From Hyphodiscus hymeniophilus (Eukaryota > Ascomycota > Leotiomycetes > Helotiales > Hyphodiscaceae), in contig VNKQ01000003.1 of the NCBI GenBank assembly GCA_016508695.1, positions 806,001-870,000 on the forward strand: a stretch of 64,000 bases of DNA, given 5' to 3'. Position 1 is the first letter of the stretch. Every line of letters begins with the position of its first letter. Position numbers and translations under genes: made by a program. The notes beneath the pieces were generated by a model. That model did no database searches and was not told the origin of the DNA. It saw nothing but the letters and a program-made list of their open reading frames with translations. Below, piece after piece: positions 22,460 to 35,657 of this stretch.

Positions 22460-25400
22460 TAATATAAATGCATCGTCTTCGTTTTGATAGTGCCGTCCTT
22501 CTCGGATTCGAGTCGACCATCAAGGTCTGCATTTTTTGTCATCATACCCACGGCTGATATCAACGCCTGAGGCTCGTCGGAGCATTTCTGGCGACTCCTT
22601 TATTGCACTAGAGGAAAACGAGATTAAGGAGCTTGTGCAGTGGTGCCCGAGTCGCCCGACGTGGCTTTACTCGGCTCATCATCTCCTGGGTTGGGTTGCT
22701 CATCTCGGAGAAGGCACCTCGTAAGTCGTAAAGATCGGCTTAAGAGAACGAACATGGTGCTTGATAATGTGGACAGTTGAAGTCCGTGGAATGCCTGTTG
22801 CTATTACTCAACGAGTCAAGGCAAGGCTTTCCGATTGTGAGATCAGCTGCATTATCAGATATAAGATCAGCCAGTAAGTTGATTGGGTGTCGCCTGTTGG
22901 TTTCAAGTAGAGACAAGAGGCTAGTAGAGAGTTGCCATGCTCTCGGGAGAGCCTGAACATACCGCCTTCTGCATCGTGCCGAAAACAATGGACATCAGAC
23001 GGAAATCTGGGCGCCAAGTAGATTACACAGCGGGACAGATGAGGACTACTGTATCTACTGCGTGTAGAGGTAACAACTCTAAGCGTTAATCCTCCACTCC
23101 TCCGACTATCCTACCAATCCCTAAGGCATTAAATCTACAGTAGCATCTGTAATTCGAAGAGACTCCTTTCTCTCTCTCTCTCCGGCATGCTCCTGGTAGC
23201 CAGGCTCCTTGACCTTGAGCTCGGACTTTGATCGCCGAAAACGAAAGTGCTGTGATTAGTTTAGCAGGGTCTGCCTATTATGCAGCTCAACGGCGTGCCT
23301 CGATACAGCTAAGGTACTGCCTACATGTGGACATTGTGGAGTGCATAGTTTGTGTGCGGCCGAGTTTGGACTCCATGCCTTTCAAAGCTTTTTTCTTTTT
23401 CTTTTTCTTTTTCCCCTACAGCGAATAAGCATTTCCAGTGGCACGCGGGAAATCCATATTGCGCAGAATGACTTTGCAGATGCGAGATGCAGCTTCTGCC
23501 ATTGTCGACTTATCAAGTCCCCAGAATGGAATCACCAATAGCAAGCAATCACACCGCATACTCATGTACTGTAATTACGGGATGAGCGTACTGCGGCCTC
23601 TGCCATGCCCGATCACAAGCCGATGATTCTGGACCTCCAGCCGTGGTGCCAAATGCCAATGCGCCATGTGAGTGAGTATTTTCAACCCCAGGTTTCTTGT
23701 ACGACTGTGATCGGAGGAGGCTTCCTACGCAGTAGGAGTGTGTTTCAACCACCAATCGGTGAGTGGCCGCAGGAGGCCTGCCTGAACGGTCAACTGGTCG
23801 TGGACACTCCAGCCTCCAACCAGCCTGCAGCGGGTCTCCAGCCTCCAGCCTCCAAGTGGTTCCACCACTGTCGGGAAGCCCGTCCCGGTTCGCTGGCTGT
23901 GGGCTCCTCTTGGGGGCTCCTCAGGCTAATAAAGTGATACTGCCAATCACCAACGCCTGAAACAGCACTTCCCAGGACTCCAGGAGACGGACGAGTTGGG
24001 CTTGGGAGCTCAGATCCTTCTCTGCCACTACTACTCTGGGCCCTGCAAACTTCAAAGCTCCTTACCAACAGCGGGCTTTGACTTCTCTGTCGGTACTTCG
24101 TACTTCGTACCTCATTAGACTGGCTTGTGGGCAGTGGCGAGTAGGCAGTAACATCTGCACCTGCGCGCCGTTGCATAGGATTTGATACGATCATACGAAG
24201 GAAGACAGGAACAACAACGGCGCATTCTCTTACTTCTTTCACTCCTGTCAAAAGTTCTGTCCCTGAAACTATGGGCATGGTCATCGTCGAATCAAAAAAT
24301 CCGAAAATCCACAGCCTGTTGTTCCAAAAATCACATGCCGTCTCTGGTTGACTGGCTGACAAGTCATACCTGGCTGCTAAATACTAAACAAATAATAACC
24401 ACCACCTCCCAAAGCCAGACAATTCAGAGGCAACACGGGGATATCACCATTCAGACTCCACAGGAACCGGAAAATAAGGCTTACTTCGTACTTCCGTTGG
24501 TCTTCCTGTTATGGTCAGGTTTCTGGCTCTCCAACAATCCATCCCAAAGCAGAAAAGCTCGGCCCCTCTCGTTAGGGGACGGCTCGACAAAGGGGGGTGG
24601 TGAGGGGACCTCATTTCACGGCCCTGGGATTTCACCTCCACCAGCCCCTGTTGAATGTACAAAGTAACAAGGATGCAACTTCACTTACCACGATGGGATC
24701 CTGGCTGGGGTACCCAGTCTTCCTGCACGATTCTCGAGTCCGTTCACTCCGAGTCTCCAGCGAAGGCTTCATTTCGTTCGTTCATTCATTCATTCACTCT
24801 CCTTGTGCATACCGTGTATATACTGTTGAACGCGTTTTCGTCTCTGATTTTGTTCGCATTTGTATGTATCAGCTTCTACGAGAACACGACTGTCGATTGG
24901 CTCTGTGCTCAAGATTTCCGCGCGTTTCACGACACCAACGTTACCTCTGAGGCGTCTTTTGTCACCGTGGTTTTGCTTTTGATCAATTCTGATAGAACGG
25001 TAAGGTCTTGTGTTGTGCTCTGTATTCTGCCATTTGAAGCGCACCATGCCTTTTGACTTCGCCCCCTACGACAAACATAGGAGCTTTACTCTTGACGAGA
25101 CAATGGCTAATTTCTACCCACCAGTTCCTTACGATAAACACGAACGATCCAAGCGAATTTTGTACAGCAGCTTTCCCAGAAAATTCTGATATTTTGCATT
25201 GCTTTCGCCCGAATTCTGCGATCACTGCGCTATTTGGTACGGAATACAACACGCTCTGTTATACTCTGTGAACTGGAATGAGCAGAGGGCGAAAGACTCG
25301 AGCACCGTAAGCCGGTCGTAGGAGGACTTAGCGGTAGAAGGGGTTTGTTATGAGATAATTTATGGACGAAAGTGCACTCGGAACGACTAACGACCAATTT

Positions 25401-25693
25401 CGTATTGCAAATATATACGTTTGAAGAAGGTAAGTGACCAGAGCTTCTGATCACCACCGTGGTCATTCCTCAGTTTCACTGATCCCAACGCTTCTATAGT
25501 GTCTTTATTAGAACGCCGATTTGACTCTGTCTTCATTGCAGGTCCAACAAGTCCGTACGGCTGTCTGCCTGCGAAACTGCTGTTGATACACGCCCTTGAC
25601 TGCAATCGATCCATCATTCATGGAGAAGTCGACTGAGTGGGAAGTGGTTTAGATATCTCGGACTCCGAAGAACTGATTCTCCCCTCTCAAAAA
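22460..25693. other. Intergenic, 3.2 kb, with low-complexity tracts
   Basis: No gene supported. It holds a CT microsatellite (~23170-23183), a T-rich C(T)n tract (~23388-23416), a patch rich in CCTCCAG at 23805-23860, a TACTTCG repeat near 24093 and an ATTC tetramer run at ~24778-24797. The right ~1 kb is probably the promoter, leader and possibly a non-coding or short first exon of the ApsA-like gene. Confidence 0.5.
24778..24797 (+). repeat. ATTC tetranucleotide repeat
   Basis: About five units of (G/A)TTC in a row. Simple repeat in the presumed upstream region of the ApsA-like gene. Confidence 0.75.
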
Positions 25694-28600
25694 ATGGGTG
25701 GTGCGTGGGAGACAGAGGATGAGTATGCAGCAGCCGCTGCTGCTTCTCTGCCCACTCCCACCGACACGCCGTACAGAACCCCATCGCATGGATCACGCAG
25801 ATCCTCCCGACAAAAGTCCGTCTCTCCTGGTCCATCCTCGTCTCCGCCTGGACTCTCGTCGGGAGAGAGAAATCGACGAAATTCAAAAGATGTAACGAAT
25901 GACGAGAGGTAAATTCAACAGAAATGGTGTTAGCTATTCTCACTAAAATTTTCTCAGCATCTCAATTCTCGATCCCAGACGGTTCACACCAACTCTGCAT
26001 GCGAATTTAGTATCTGAAATCCTAGCGTTGCGCCGGGATCAAGAAGAGAAAACCAAGACAATCGAAAATCTCGAAGGAGCCTTGCATGAAACTCGGGGAG
26101 AGCAAGAACAACTGGAAGAGACCTTGGTAGTAACAGGCAAAGAAAATCGATCACTAAAACGTCAACTAGCTCTTCTCGAAGGGGGGACATCTTCTGCTCT
26201 CTCAGAATTAGCTAGGGAGCGTGACGAGGCTGTGGACACTACACAAGAGATCAGACGACGTTTGGAGACTTCCCAAAAGAAAATCCGAAGCAAGGAAGAG
26301 GATTCCGATCGAGTTCATGAGCTGTGGGGCCGAGACAAGGATAATTGGGAAGAGGAGAAGAGGAAATATGAGCGCAAAATCCACGTTGCTGAGGGTCGAC
26401 TAAAGACTGTATTGGACGAGGTTGCTGCATATCAAGCTAGTCATCAGAACGCTCAGCAACAGTCAGAGATCGAGGGCGAGGATACTTCTCGAGACCCTGT
26501 TCATGGACATGGGAGCGATACCGCAAGCGTGCGATCGATGAGCATGACCAACAGCATTCGATTCTCATTAATGAATGGACCCAACGGTTACGGTGGTAGT
26601 AAACTTAATGGTATGAGCCTAGCAGATGAGCTGGACCTTGACGATGATGAGGATCAACAAACTGATCACGATGGCCGCGAAAGCGTTCTATCATTGCGAC
26701 ATAAGCGGAATCAAAGTCGGGAGAGCATGATATCCAAACATCGACGCAATCAGAGCAACGAGAGTCTCATGCGCCCTGGAAGTGTTGCCCGTGGTAGAAT
26801 ACTGGCCAATCAAACAATACTTGATAGACTTGAAGGAGGCATCATTGAAGATGATGAGACAGTGCCACCACCGAAGGTCGAGTACGTTGATACTGGCATA
26901 CAATACTCACCCCCTCCGTCACCAAAACTTCAACCTATCGAGACAGTGATAGCCAGTGAACCACTTACAGGCAATGATCTGGCAGGAAAGACGGACAGAG
27001 CTGCTGATCATGAACAAGCCCCTCGAGAATGGGAGATTGAAGCTAACCAAAGGAGAAAGCGTGTTCATGCGAGCCCACCTCTGGTGATTGAGCCGCAGAC
27101 GAACTCTTCAATGGTATCTGCAGCCTCTCAGACTTTGGAAGATCCCCTCAGTCCCCCAAGGACCCCCGTGTCACCTGTGTCGCCTACCAGAGCCCCACCT
27201 CCGCCGCCGATAGACGATTCCGTACGGGCCATGATATCAATTTCTACACAAACCGACCTCCTGCCTGAATTACAACCATCCAGGCGCGCTCCCCCACCAC
27301 CAATTCCAATTCCACAAATTCAACTGCATCCTCCCACTTCCGCTCCCGCTACTCCGCGTGAAGCTGTACTTCCCCAACATTCTAAGGATGTGGGTTGCCA
27401 GGTTTCCATGCAGGTACCCGTGCCATCAAGGTCGATATCTGTGCAAACAGAAGAAATTAGGGTGGATATGAGATTGAATCTCCTCCCACCGCATCTCCAA
27501 CCATCAGCTATATCCTCAACGCCTCCATCACCGGAACCACCGACTTTAGACGAAGTCAAACGCTTCTCTCCTGTTCCAGGCAGCTTACCGCTTCGTAACC
27601 CTAGACGAGTGAGGAGTCGTCAAAGCTTGGAGCAGGAAATTCCGTCTTCACCTCCACAGTTCCCGACACCTGAGACCCGGGACGCCTATCCCGGAAACAA
27701 TGATGATGGTCCATTGGCAAAGGGCAAAGGCTCTATCCGAAGACCCCATAGAATAAGTAGTCTCTTTGCTGGGTTCGACAACATAAGCTCCGACGATGCT
27801 GATGATTTTGCGGATGCGGACATGAGCGATAATGATTACAGGACAGCTCTCTCGGCACCGAAGCCTCAGTGTGTGGACAGAACTGGCAAACGAATCCCCC
27901 CCGGTCCTACTTCTGTTCCTGAAAACGTCGAGCTTGCGGAGGTGTCCAAGCCGCTCCCACCTAAGAACTTCATGAGGCAAATACTCAACCACGACATGAG
28001 CACCGACTACTCTTTGCCAGAACCCCAAGCACTGCCGCAGCGGCCAATTGGGAAATCTGGCGTTCGTCAACTGGACAAACCATTGACTCTGGTCACTACA
28101 GCCAAAACTGGCACGATGCGACGGGCCGCTCTGATTCAAAGCGGTGTAGCTGCTCACCAAGGACGTTCTCGAAGCCCGAGTATACCGGAGTCAGTCAAAG
28201 AACCTCCGTTCCCCATCCCTACTAGAGCCAGTTCCAGGAGACCTCCAGTTAGCGCTAGTGCACCAAGCGACGGTAATAGAAGTCCAACCTGGGGACGTGG
28301 ATCTGGTAGAGGTCATTACCGTGCCGGCAGCATCCGCAAGGTCAGATCTGCTGCTGCTCTTCCTAGAGGAGGTCGGAACTATCGACGTCATGGGAGCAGA
28401 TCTCCACCACCAATGTCTGCATCTACAGAAGCTCCTGAGAGCCCTCAGCTACCTCCGATGCCGAACAACGAGATCACAACACCAGGGTACATGAAGGAGA
28501 CTGGTAGCAGTCGGTACAGGACTCACCGACAACAACCATCTGCAAACACTGCCAATACTGCAAATACTACGAATACTGCCAATACGACATATACCGGCAG

Positions 28601-29946
28601 TGGATCAGTCGGAAGCACAAACCAAGCTACGAGCGTTGTCGATGCCATTGCTCAGACTATGGTTGGAGAGTGGATGTTCAAGTATGTGAGAAGACGGAAG
28701 TCGTTTGGTGTACCAGAGACTACTGGTACCGATGGAGATAATGGAAATGGTGTACGTCACAAGCGCTGGGTCTGGCTTGCACCTTATGAGAGAGCTGTTA
28801 TGTGGAGTAGCAAGCAACCAACTTCTGGCTCGGCATTGCTAGGCAAGAGTGGCCGAAAACGTAAGTCCTCACTCACTCAAGATGAAGTTGATATTAACTC
28901 TGCCAGTGACAATCCAATCCGTCTTGGACGTGAAGGATGACAATCCTCCTCCAAAGGGGACAGGACCACTTTTCAACCGGTCAATCTTAATCCTGACACC
29001 AGCGAGAGCACTCAAGTTCACAGCCACCTCGCCCGAAAGACATTACATCTGGCTGACAGCGCTTTCATTCCTCGCGCACTCGTCCCAAGCTGTACCAGAA
29101 ATCGTCGCGGCCCCCTTGCCACTGCCACAGCCCACGATGCCTGATTTCGAAATGCCACGACAGGGGCCTCGCCTCCGCAAGAATAACATTCGTGATTCGA
29201 TTCGCGTTGCAAAAGGCAAAACCACTATTGCCAGACAAGGACCAACCAGTGTCCATTCATCACAGCAAGGAGATCCCAGCATTCGCGAGGATGAGTCGTT
29301 CTACACAAACAATACGGAGCCCCCGAGTGAAGCAGCCGATCCACCTATTGTGCCACGCTTCACAGATCGTGGCGAAAGGTCCCACCAAGGCCCTCCACTC
29401 ACACACAATCGGAAGCGAAGTAACACAGGGTCTCGCATTCCTCCACCCCTTTCATTCCGTGGATTTTCAGGCCCGGTTGCCAGCAGTCATGCACCGACAT
29501 CCAGCACCGCAGGCATGAGTGTTGGGACGACGGGATCATCGGACATTTATAATCAATCTCAGCCATCTGGCTCGATTGCTGGATACACAAACATGACGAC
29601 AAGCGGCCGGTCCTCTCTTCGCACTTCGGATGCCTCGGGACGCCCTGGAGCGGTGGTGAATAACTTCTTCGATGCAGTTGGTACAATGAGGATGGAGGCC
29701 TTCATCAGTCCGATGGCGCTGTCCCGGGTTGATGACTTCCCGGACGAGCAAGAGGAGATGGATATGGTGGGTATGCACAGACGACGAAGCAGAGATAGGA
29801 GAAGGAGGAGCAGGAACCGAGATAGCTTCTACTCGGGGAAGTCCCGACCGAGTGATGACTGGTACGGAGGGAGCAAAACCGCAGGCGAGGAGGAATATGG
29901 TCAACTAGATAACGGGTTCAGTCACGATCCTTTCCGAGGATTCTGA
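25694..29946 (+). CDS. apsA: ApsA/Num1-like cortical protein with coiled coil and C-terminal PH domain
   Basis: Num1/ApsA proteins anchor dynein at the cell cortex and so position nuclei along hyphae. Three exons: 25694-25908, 25958-28860 and 28907-29946 (introns 49 and 46 nt, GTAAAT/CAG and GTAAGT/CAG), giving 1385 residues. Visible: ILDPRRFTPTLHANLVSEIL at the start of a long heptad region (residues ~75-235, e.g. ENRSLKRQLALLEGG), a Pro/Ser-rich disordered middle with recurring SxQT-type motifs (ISTQTD, VQTEE, AASQTLED), an Asn/Thr repeat near 28550, then a PH domain (residues ~965-1110). The PH domain runs from TMVGEWMFKYVRRRKSFG through KRWVWLAPYERAVMWSSKQP and, after the last intron, LTIQSVLDVKDDNP, ending at the helix with Trp in YIWLTALSFLAH. 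A basic tail follows. The frame is open upstream to about 25637 without ATG, so the first ATG is used. An upstream first exon remains possible. Confidence 0.85.
28545..28600 (+). repeat. Coding AAT-type repeat (Asn/Thr/Ala run)
   Basis: Imperfect trinucleotide-based repeat in the ApsA-like gene encoding alternating Asn, Thr and Ala just before the PH domain. A flexible linker and likely length-polymorphic. Confidence 0.7.
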
Positions 29947-31711
29947 TTGCGCACAGAATCAAGAAGTAAAAAGGATAGGAGTGAAAGAAACGGGATAATG
30001 GGCTGGGATTGATGGCGTTAATACGAATGGCTCGCGCCTGGTCGTTTTGTGTTGCGGAGTAATGTGTTTTCAGTAGCATCTTGTCTGGAGACATCTTCAA
30101 GGCATATGCTCAGTCATTCCTTTGATCCCTTTGTTGGAAGTCGGAGGAAGTGGAAATCTGCTGTAGTTGATTCTTGAATTGCGATACCCCTGGTTGTCGC
30201 GGATTGGTGTAATTATGTAGAGATAGGCAGATGTCGAAGAAAACCATGTCTCAACCATATTGTTCGGATTGAACCTTTTCCTGCTCTAGCCCATCCGGAC
30301 TTCTCTCGATCAATAAATCTGCCCATCAACAATACTGCAGATGTGGCTCGAAATCGAAAAGCCGGCTCTCATCAAGCGATTTAGCAGAGACTTCCGATCA
30401 GTATTCATACTTTGCGCACTTCGAGACTCAGCTATCTTTTCCCTGGCCCGAAAATTTCCAAGATCCGACCGATGTTCGAAATTCCAAGGGACTGTGCAGA
30501 TTTCGAGAAGGTTGCGCAAGAACTAGCTTGCCCCGCGACCACGATGTCGACGAACAGCGGCATCCCTTCCAGACAGCCTCCAGGTTGCTGTTGCGATGAG
30601 GGCTCGTATGTTGAATCCGATGTAGAGGACTCAGGAGGGCGCGTCGCTAATTCCTCTCAAAGGATCTCTGTAATAAGCTTATAAGACAGCTTAGACGAGG
30701 AACCTAGTTACTCCTTGAATAAAGATTCGAACTTAGCAGTCCGAGGGCCTTGAAATTCCCATGGGTTTGCCGTAGCTAGGTAGACGGAGGAGGCATCCAC
30801 GGTGAGCTGAAGCCTGATTGGGTAAGGACTTAAGAACATAGAGATTGGACTGAAAGCGAAGGGATGGAGATGAAGACAGTGTGACAGTATGTATTTTTAT
30901 GCAATTATAGCCAATCGATGTAGATGAGGTACCTGCATGCAGGCTATGCGAATAGGGGGGTTGACTTGCCATTTACTAACTACCTATGCCGTCTCAATGC
31001 TTCAGATGTAGGAAATGATGCGTTTAGGAAGCATGTGGTACCTGTTCACTCTGAGTTGCGATATGCGTCCTCAAGACAAATCTAGGATGAAGAAAAGAAG
31101 AGCCTTACCTATTGCTTGAAAAATCGAGCTTTGGGAAAACACATCCATGGTTGACTTTGCAGCCTGCAGATTTCCGGATCCAGACATCAAGAGGAATTTG
31201 CAGATTTCGGATTACGTCTTGGAAAAGATGAATCGCTTCATTTTATCTGGTGTTATTTGGCTTGGGTGAAATATCCTGAATGCAATAGGAAAGGCTAGCA
31301 ACTTTGCCGGAAATTGTCGAAGCTCGTAAATCATCACCAGAGAGTTTGAAGTCTGTGAAAATTGTCAGGATCGGGGTGCTTTCGAGAGCCGCGAAATGGG
31401 TATCATTGAATTCTTCTTGTACATTTTAGTACACGCCTAAGATCCTTCCTGAGTCAGACACCAGTCCTTCCTATACACCTTCAACAGACTCTTCCCATTA
31501 CACTAGAAGACATCTAGTTCCAGAGGACATAATCCTCTCCGGTGCTGGACTGCTGAACTGCCGAATCGCGCGAAAAGTGTAGTGTTGGGCAGAGCTGAAT
31601 ATTTCTGAGGATGCTCCTTATGAGTCGGTGGTGATGCACATAAGCGAGAGCCTTCGGAGCGCGATATGAAGGCAGAACCAACAACGTGAACAAGCTTCTC
31701 GGCGTCCTTTT
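29947..31711. other. Intergenic between ApsA-like gene and arp1 (convergent)
   Basis: 3' flanks of two convergent genes, 1.77 kb. Short open frames at 30310-30972 show no recognisable protein. Nothing else is seen. Confidence 0.55.
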
Positions 31712-33078
31712 CTATGTGAACTTGGTGTGGATAATATCCGGATTCTCATGCCAGTCGTCGATACTAACCCACATCTAAATACGAAGTCAGCGAGACAGGT
31801 CTTAGATATCAACAGTATAGAACGTACCTTTCTAAAGGTGCTCAATCCAGCCAGGATACTACCACCAATCCATGTCGAGTATTTCCTCTCGGGAGGCGCA
31901 AATATCTTAATCCTCATATCCTTAACCGCTAGCCTCTGAACCTCATGCAATAACCGATCACCAAATCCCTTAGTCAACGTGCTACCACCTGACAAGACGA
32001 TATTGCCAAAAAGAGACTTCCGAAGATCAAGATCCGTACGATTGATTGCATCGACGACGATCTGGTGAATGCCTGGATATTCGAGACCGATGATTTCAGG
32101 ATCGAAGAGGATTTCTGGGGCGCGGAAACGTTCTGCTCCAATCTGAGAAGCGTTAGTAAGGAAGGAATCCTTCAGACTTGTGGTGGATAATATTCACCTT
32201 GATCTTGTTCCCATCAGGCAAAGTGTACTCGACAATCTTGCCATCCCCCAACTTTGCACCGGCCCACTCCTTCTCCTCCCTCTTCGGATCACTCGCTACA
32301 TAGCTAACCTTCTCTTTCATCAACCTCACAACTTCCTTCTCCGCACTCGTGTGAAACACATAACCCGCCTTCCTCAGCAAGGTCTGCATGTATTCCGTGA
32401 CATCTCGTCCGGCTACATCTATCCTCCGTATCGAGCTCGGCATAGCAAAGCCCTCATATACAGGAACAGCATGAGAGACTCCATCACCAGAATCCATGAC
32501 TATCCCCGTGGTTCTGCCGGATGCGTAAAGAGAGAGCACAGCTTGGATGGATGTGTACAGCGCGGGGACATTGAAGGTCTCGAAGAGAATCTGAGCGGCG
32601 GTGTCGCGGTTACTTCGAGGGTTGAGAGGCGGTTCCGTTAATAAAACCGGATGCTGCGTAGAAATCATCAGCCTCTCTCCAATTCCAAACACACCAAGAC
32701 CAATCCCCAATCCCTCAATCCCTCAATCCCTCAATCTCCTCAACCTCAAGCCTCCCCAGAAATCAAACATACCTCCTCACTCAGCGTCTTCAACCCATCC
32801 CCATACACCCACTCCCAGATCCTCTCCATATCATCCCAATCCGTGACGATGCCGTGCTCGAGCGGATACCGGATCTTCAACAACCCCCTCAGCTCCTGTG
32901 CCCTCTGCCCGATGAACACATCGCCCTCGAGCGCACCAGCCAGCACGCGCAGATGTTTCGGCCGGCCCACGAACGAGGGGAAGTAGCACTTGGGAAGGTC
33001 CTCCCCCGCGAAGCCCGCGCGGATCGTGCCGGAGCCGTTGTCGAGCACTATGGGGGCGTTGTGCAGGGTGTCTGCCAT
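31712..33078 (-). CDS. arp1: Arp1/centractin, dynactin filament subunit
   Basis: Arp1 forms the short actin-like filament of dynactin that links dynein to cargo (ro-4 in Neurospora). Four exons in phase 0: 32773-33078, 32198-32653, 31828-32142 and 31712-31774. Introns are 119, 55 and 53 nt (GTATGT, GTGAAT and GTACGT donors, all ending AG). The 379-residue product has the actin-fold signatures IVLDNGSGTIRAGFAGEDLP, PSFVGRPKHLRVLAGALEGD, VTDWDDMERIW, LTEPPLNPRSNRDTAAQILF, MDSGDGVSHAVPVYEGFAMP, RAPEILFDPEIIGLEYPGIH, NIVLSGGSTLTKGFG, FAPPERKYSTWIGGSILAGL and the terminal exon MWVSIDDWHENPDIIHTKFT. Length matches centractin. The frame is open far upstream of 33078, but the MADTLHNAPIV start matches the family. 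Confidence 0.95.
32707..32738. repeat. TCCCTCAA tandem repeat inside arp1 intron 1
   Basis: About four copies of an 8-nt unit (CAATCCCT on the plus strand) lying wholly inside the first intron of arp1. This explains part of its larger size (119 nt). Slippage repeat. Confidence 0.75.
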
Positions 33079-33587
33079 GATGTTTTGGTGACCCCTGGGG
33101 AGTTTGGCTGGGGAAGGGTTCGTGGGGAAATGGGGGCCGGGAAGGACGTGGTACTGATGGAGGATAAGATGGTTGAGGGAGTCTGCGGTTAGAGAATGGG
33201 GGAGTGTCTTCTCGTCGACAACTTTTGAAGCTCTCCTGAAAGTCGCGAACGACGCGATTAGGCGATGCAGACAAGCTTTGACAGGGGTAAGCTCCACTAG
33301 TTCCCGTATTGGACTCAAAATACCGGTATGCTCAAGTGCTTTTTGAGAACTGAAGGTCGGGTTGTAATGAATAGTAGTCTCTTAGATCGAATCCTTCTGC
33401 AGATTCTGTTATGAGATTGTACTGGCTTTGATACAATATTGACTCGAACGATCATTTCTATAGATTCATCTTCGAACTTCCAACGCAATCACCCAAACGC
33501 TAAATATATGATCCCATCCCAACCTCTCAAACGCCAAACCATGCCTCATATCCAACCTTCTAATACGCCTCTCTATTCATCATGACA
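33079..33587. other. arp1 upstream region / SUR7-family 3' flank
   Basis: Gap of 509 bp between two minus-strand genes. The arp1 reading frame stays open into it without a credible start. Presumed arp1 promoter. Confidence 0.55.
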
Positions 33588-34806
33588 TCAAACAATCTCA
33601 CCTGCCATCTTCCTCCTTCCTAAGTTTGGTATCCTAAATCTCCTCCTTCCTGCAATAGGTGTCTTCTTCTCAACCAAAATCGCGTCACCGTAAGCTCTCT
33701 TGTTCCCCTTCCTCCTCCCTGTCCTCACATCCCTCTTGGATGCACAGCAGCAGCTCAATCCCAGATGAATGACAAATCCGAATATGCTGAACGCTGCTCC
33801 GACCCACATAAACGCAAACATCTGGATTCCCAAACTCCCCCCAATGTTGAGTCCCGCTTGACTCGTGATGACATTCCGGAAGATCACGAACATGACCGTT
33901 GCGATGATCGCAGCAGCTGTTGTAAGAAGAGCAGAGAGAAAGGTCCAAACCGCAATGGGGAAACTCCACCAGCGTGAAATCAGTACAACAGGCGTGATGA
34001 AGATATTCACGAAGTTCATACACACGCCTGCCAAGAAGCAGCCGAACATGAAATGACTAGCCAATCTAATCAAATCCAGGATGTTGTTGACATCTGCGGG
34101 TAGAGCGATTGTGGCTCCGGCGAGGAGTTCATTGAGCAGGATTTCGACGGGGTTGAACCAGTAGAGGTTTTTAGGTTTCGAGCATGAGGTGATGCCCTCA
34201 TCGGTGTAGCCTTCGCAGAAATTCCAGAGTCCGACTTGGTAGAAGTCATGCAGGCCGAGGGATCGGGCGAGGGAGTTAACGAATGCTGTAGGAAACTCGG
34301 AGTTAGCATTGCTGCGTAGAGAGACGTTTGGGGCAGTGGATATTAAGCAAGAGAAGAGAGCATGGCTTGAGAGAGTAATCATGTCGTAGGTCCCGAGTCA
34401 ATTGGGAAGAGGAATAAAGCTCGTAGAACCTACTTATATCAGCGGGAGTGGATGCGGGGATAATGTTGGCAAGATCTAGTTTGAAGAAGTAGGTGTCGCG
34501 GAGTACTGATCTGTTGCTGAGGTTGCCAATAATGGTCTGTTGTGGTGGGTTAGCTCTGGACGCTTGATGAGAGAAGAGTGAGCGATTTACGAGGATCAGA
34601 AATACAACTGAGACCAGGAAGAAGAAACTGGAGAGGATAATGGCATGTCGGCGAGTGGATGTTGCCTTCTTGATATCAACGGCGGGAGTGCGTGTGGGCG
34701 TCACGGTGCCGTCCGATGAGTCGGTCTCTTTGACTCGGTCTGGCCTCTGTTCCTTCTTTTGCTCTTGTCTCCGAGCTGCCAGTGATCTAAATGTTGGGAG
34801 AGCCAT
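33588..34806 (-). CDS. SUR7/PalI family four-helix plasma-membrane protein
   Basis: Member of the claudin-like SUR7/PalI family, which acts in eisosome domains or ambient-pH sensing at the plasma membrane. Exons 34591-34806, 34434-34536 and 33588-34285 (introns 54 and 148 nt; GTAAAT with GCTAAC/CAG, GTAGGT with GCTAAC/CAG) give 338 residues. Residues 1-52 are cytosolic and basic; helix 1 is HAIILSSFFFLVSVVFLIL. The extracellular loop carries the family motif GLWNFCEGYTDEGITSC with its paired cysteines. Helices 2-4 are SHFMFGCFLAGVCMNFVNIF, AVWTFLSALLTTAAAIIATV and GIQMFAFMWVGAAFSIFGFV. The C-terminal tail is short and basic. ATG 34806 is used because the frame upstream has only a TTG. The short tail resembles SUR7 more than PalI, which has a long tail. 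Confidence 0.88.
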
Positions 34807-34963
34807 CTCACGGGACAGAGCGACGTTGAGATAATGAGATGCGGTCGGAAAGAAGGGCTGGTTGTATGCCAACCGGAAAACCTAGACAAATTGGTTGCCA
34901 GGCTTTAAGAATCTCCCACGACTATGTAGTAAGGAGTGTGTGTTGGTCCATCAGAGAGGCTGG

Positions 34964-35025
34964 AAGGTTGTTACTGAAGGTTGTTGCTGAAGGTTGTTGC
35001 TGAAGGTTGTTGCTGAAGGTTGTTA
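34964..35025. repeat. 13-nt tandem repeat (AAGGTTGTTGCTG), 4.8 copies
   Basis: Four full units plus a partial fifth, nearly perfect (first unit has A for G at one position), 158 bp upstream of the SUR7-family start codon. A short minisatellite in the putative promoter. Confidence 0.9.
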
Positions 35026-35657
35026 TCTCGAGATGGATTTAGCAAAAGTTTGCGTTGGCAGAGACTCAAGTGAACGTCATTCAAGGTCGAAGTTCGTCCT
35101 CCGGGCTGTTGATTCGCCGACAGGGCAGGATGACCGGCTTGGATGGTGGGGTTTATTCGGACTTTAGGGCCTTTCAGGGGCAACGTGGGCCTGAACCAAT
35201 CCTAAAATTCCCTTCAAGCCTCCCAAGCGGGCCCTGGAGGGGGATCTTCTTGGCCGTTCTGGTGGTTCCCAGTTACTTGGGTGGTTGTGGTTGTGTTTGT
35301 TTCTTTCTTTTTTCCTAGTTTCTTTTTCGTCTTTGTTGCACGCAGCTCTGTTTTAGATGGTGGTATTGTAGGGTAGGATGTAATGGAATCATCTAATCAG
35401 TGAAGTATCCAGGGCTTTCTGAGACTCGTTTGGTGATGGAGTGGATCAGATCCCAAGCAAAACAGGCCTTGGTGCTTGATACGAGTTGGCTCAGCCTCGC
35501 CTGGTGACGACAAAGAACAGGCTGAGGGCTGGAGGTGTTCTAGCAATCTGGAAACACTGTGCAACGGTCAAAGAGTCTGCTCTGATTTCACCCCATACTG
35601 TATGTATAGATGAAGGAGAAGATATGGATTCATACCCAAGTACAAGTGTAGATTTAA

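Noticed and set aside
23790..24362. 190-residue minus-strand open frame
   Set aside because: Low-complexity (CCTCCAG-rich) composition, no family features, start is not a convincing ATG context.
33079..33318. N-terminal extension of Arp1 to 33318
   Set aside because: The frame is open but the extension has no similarity to centractin; MADTLHN is the family start.
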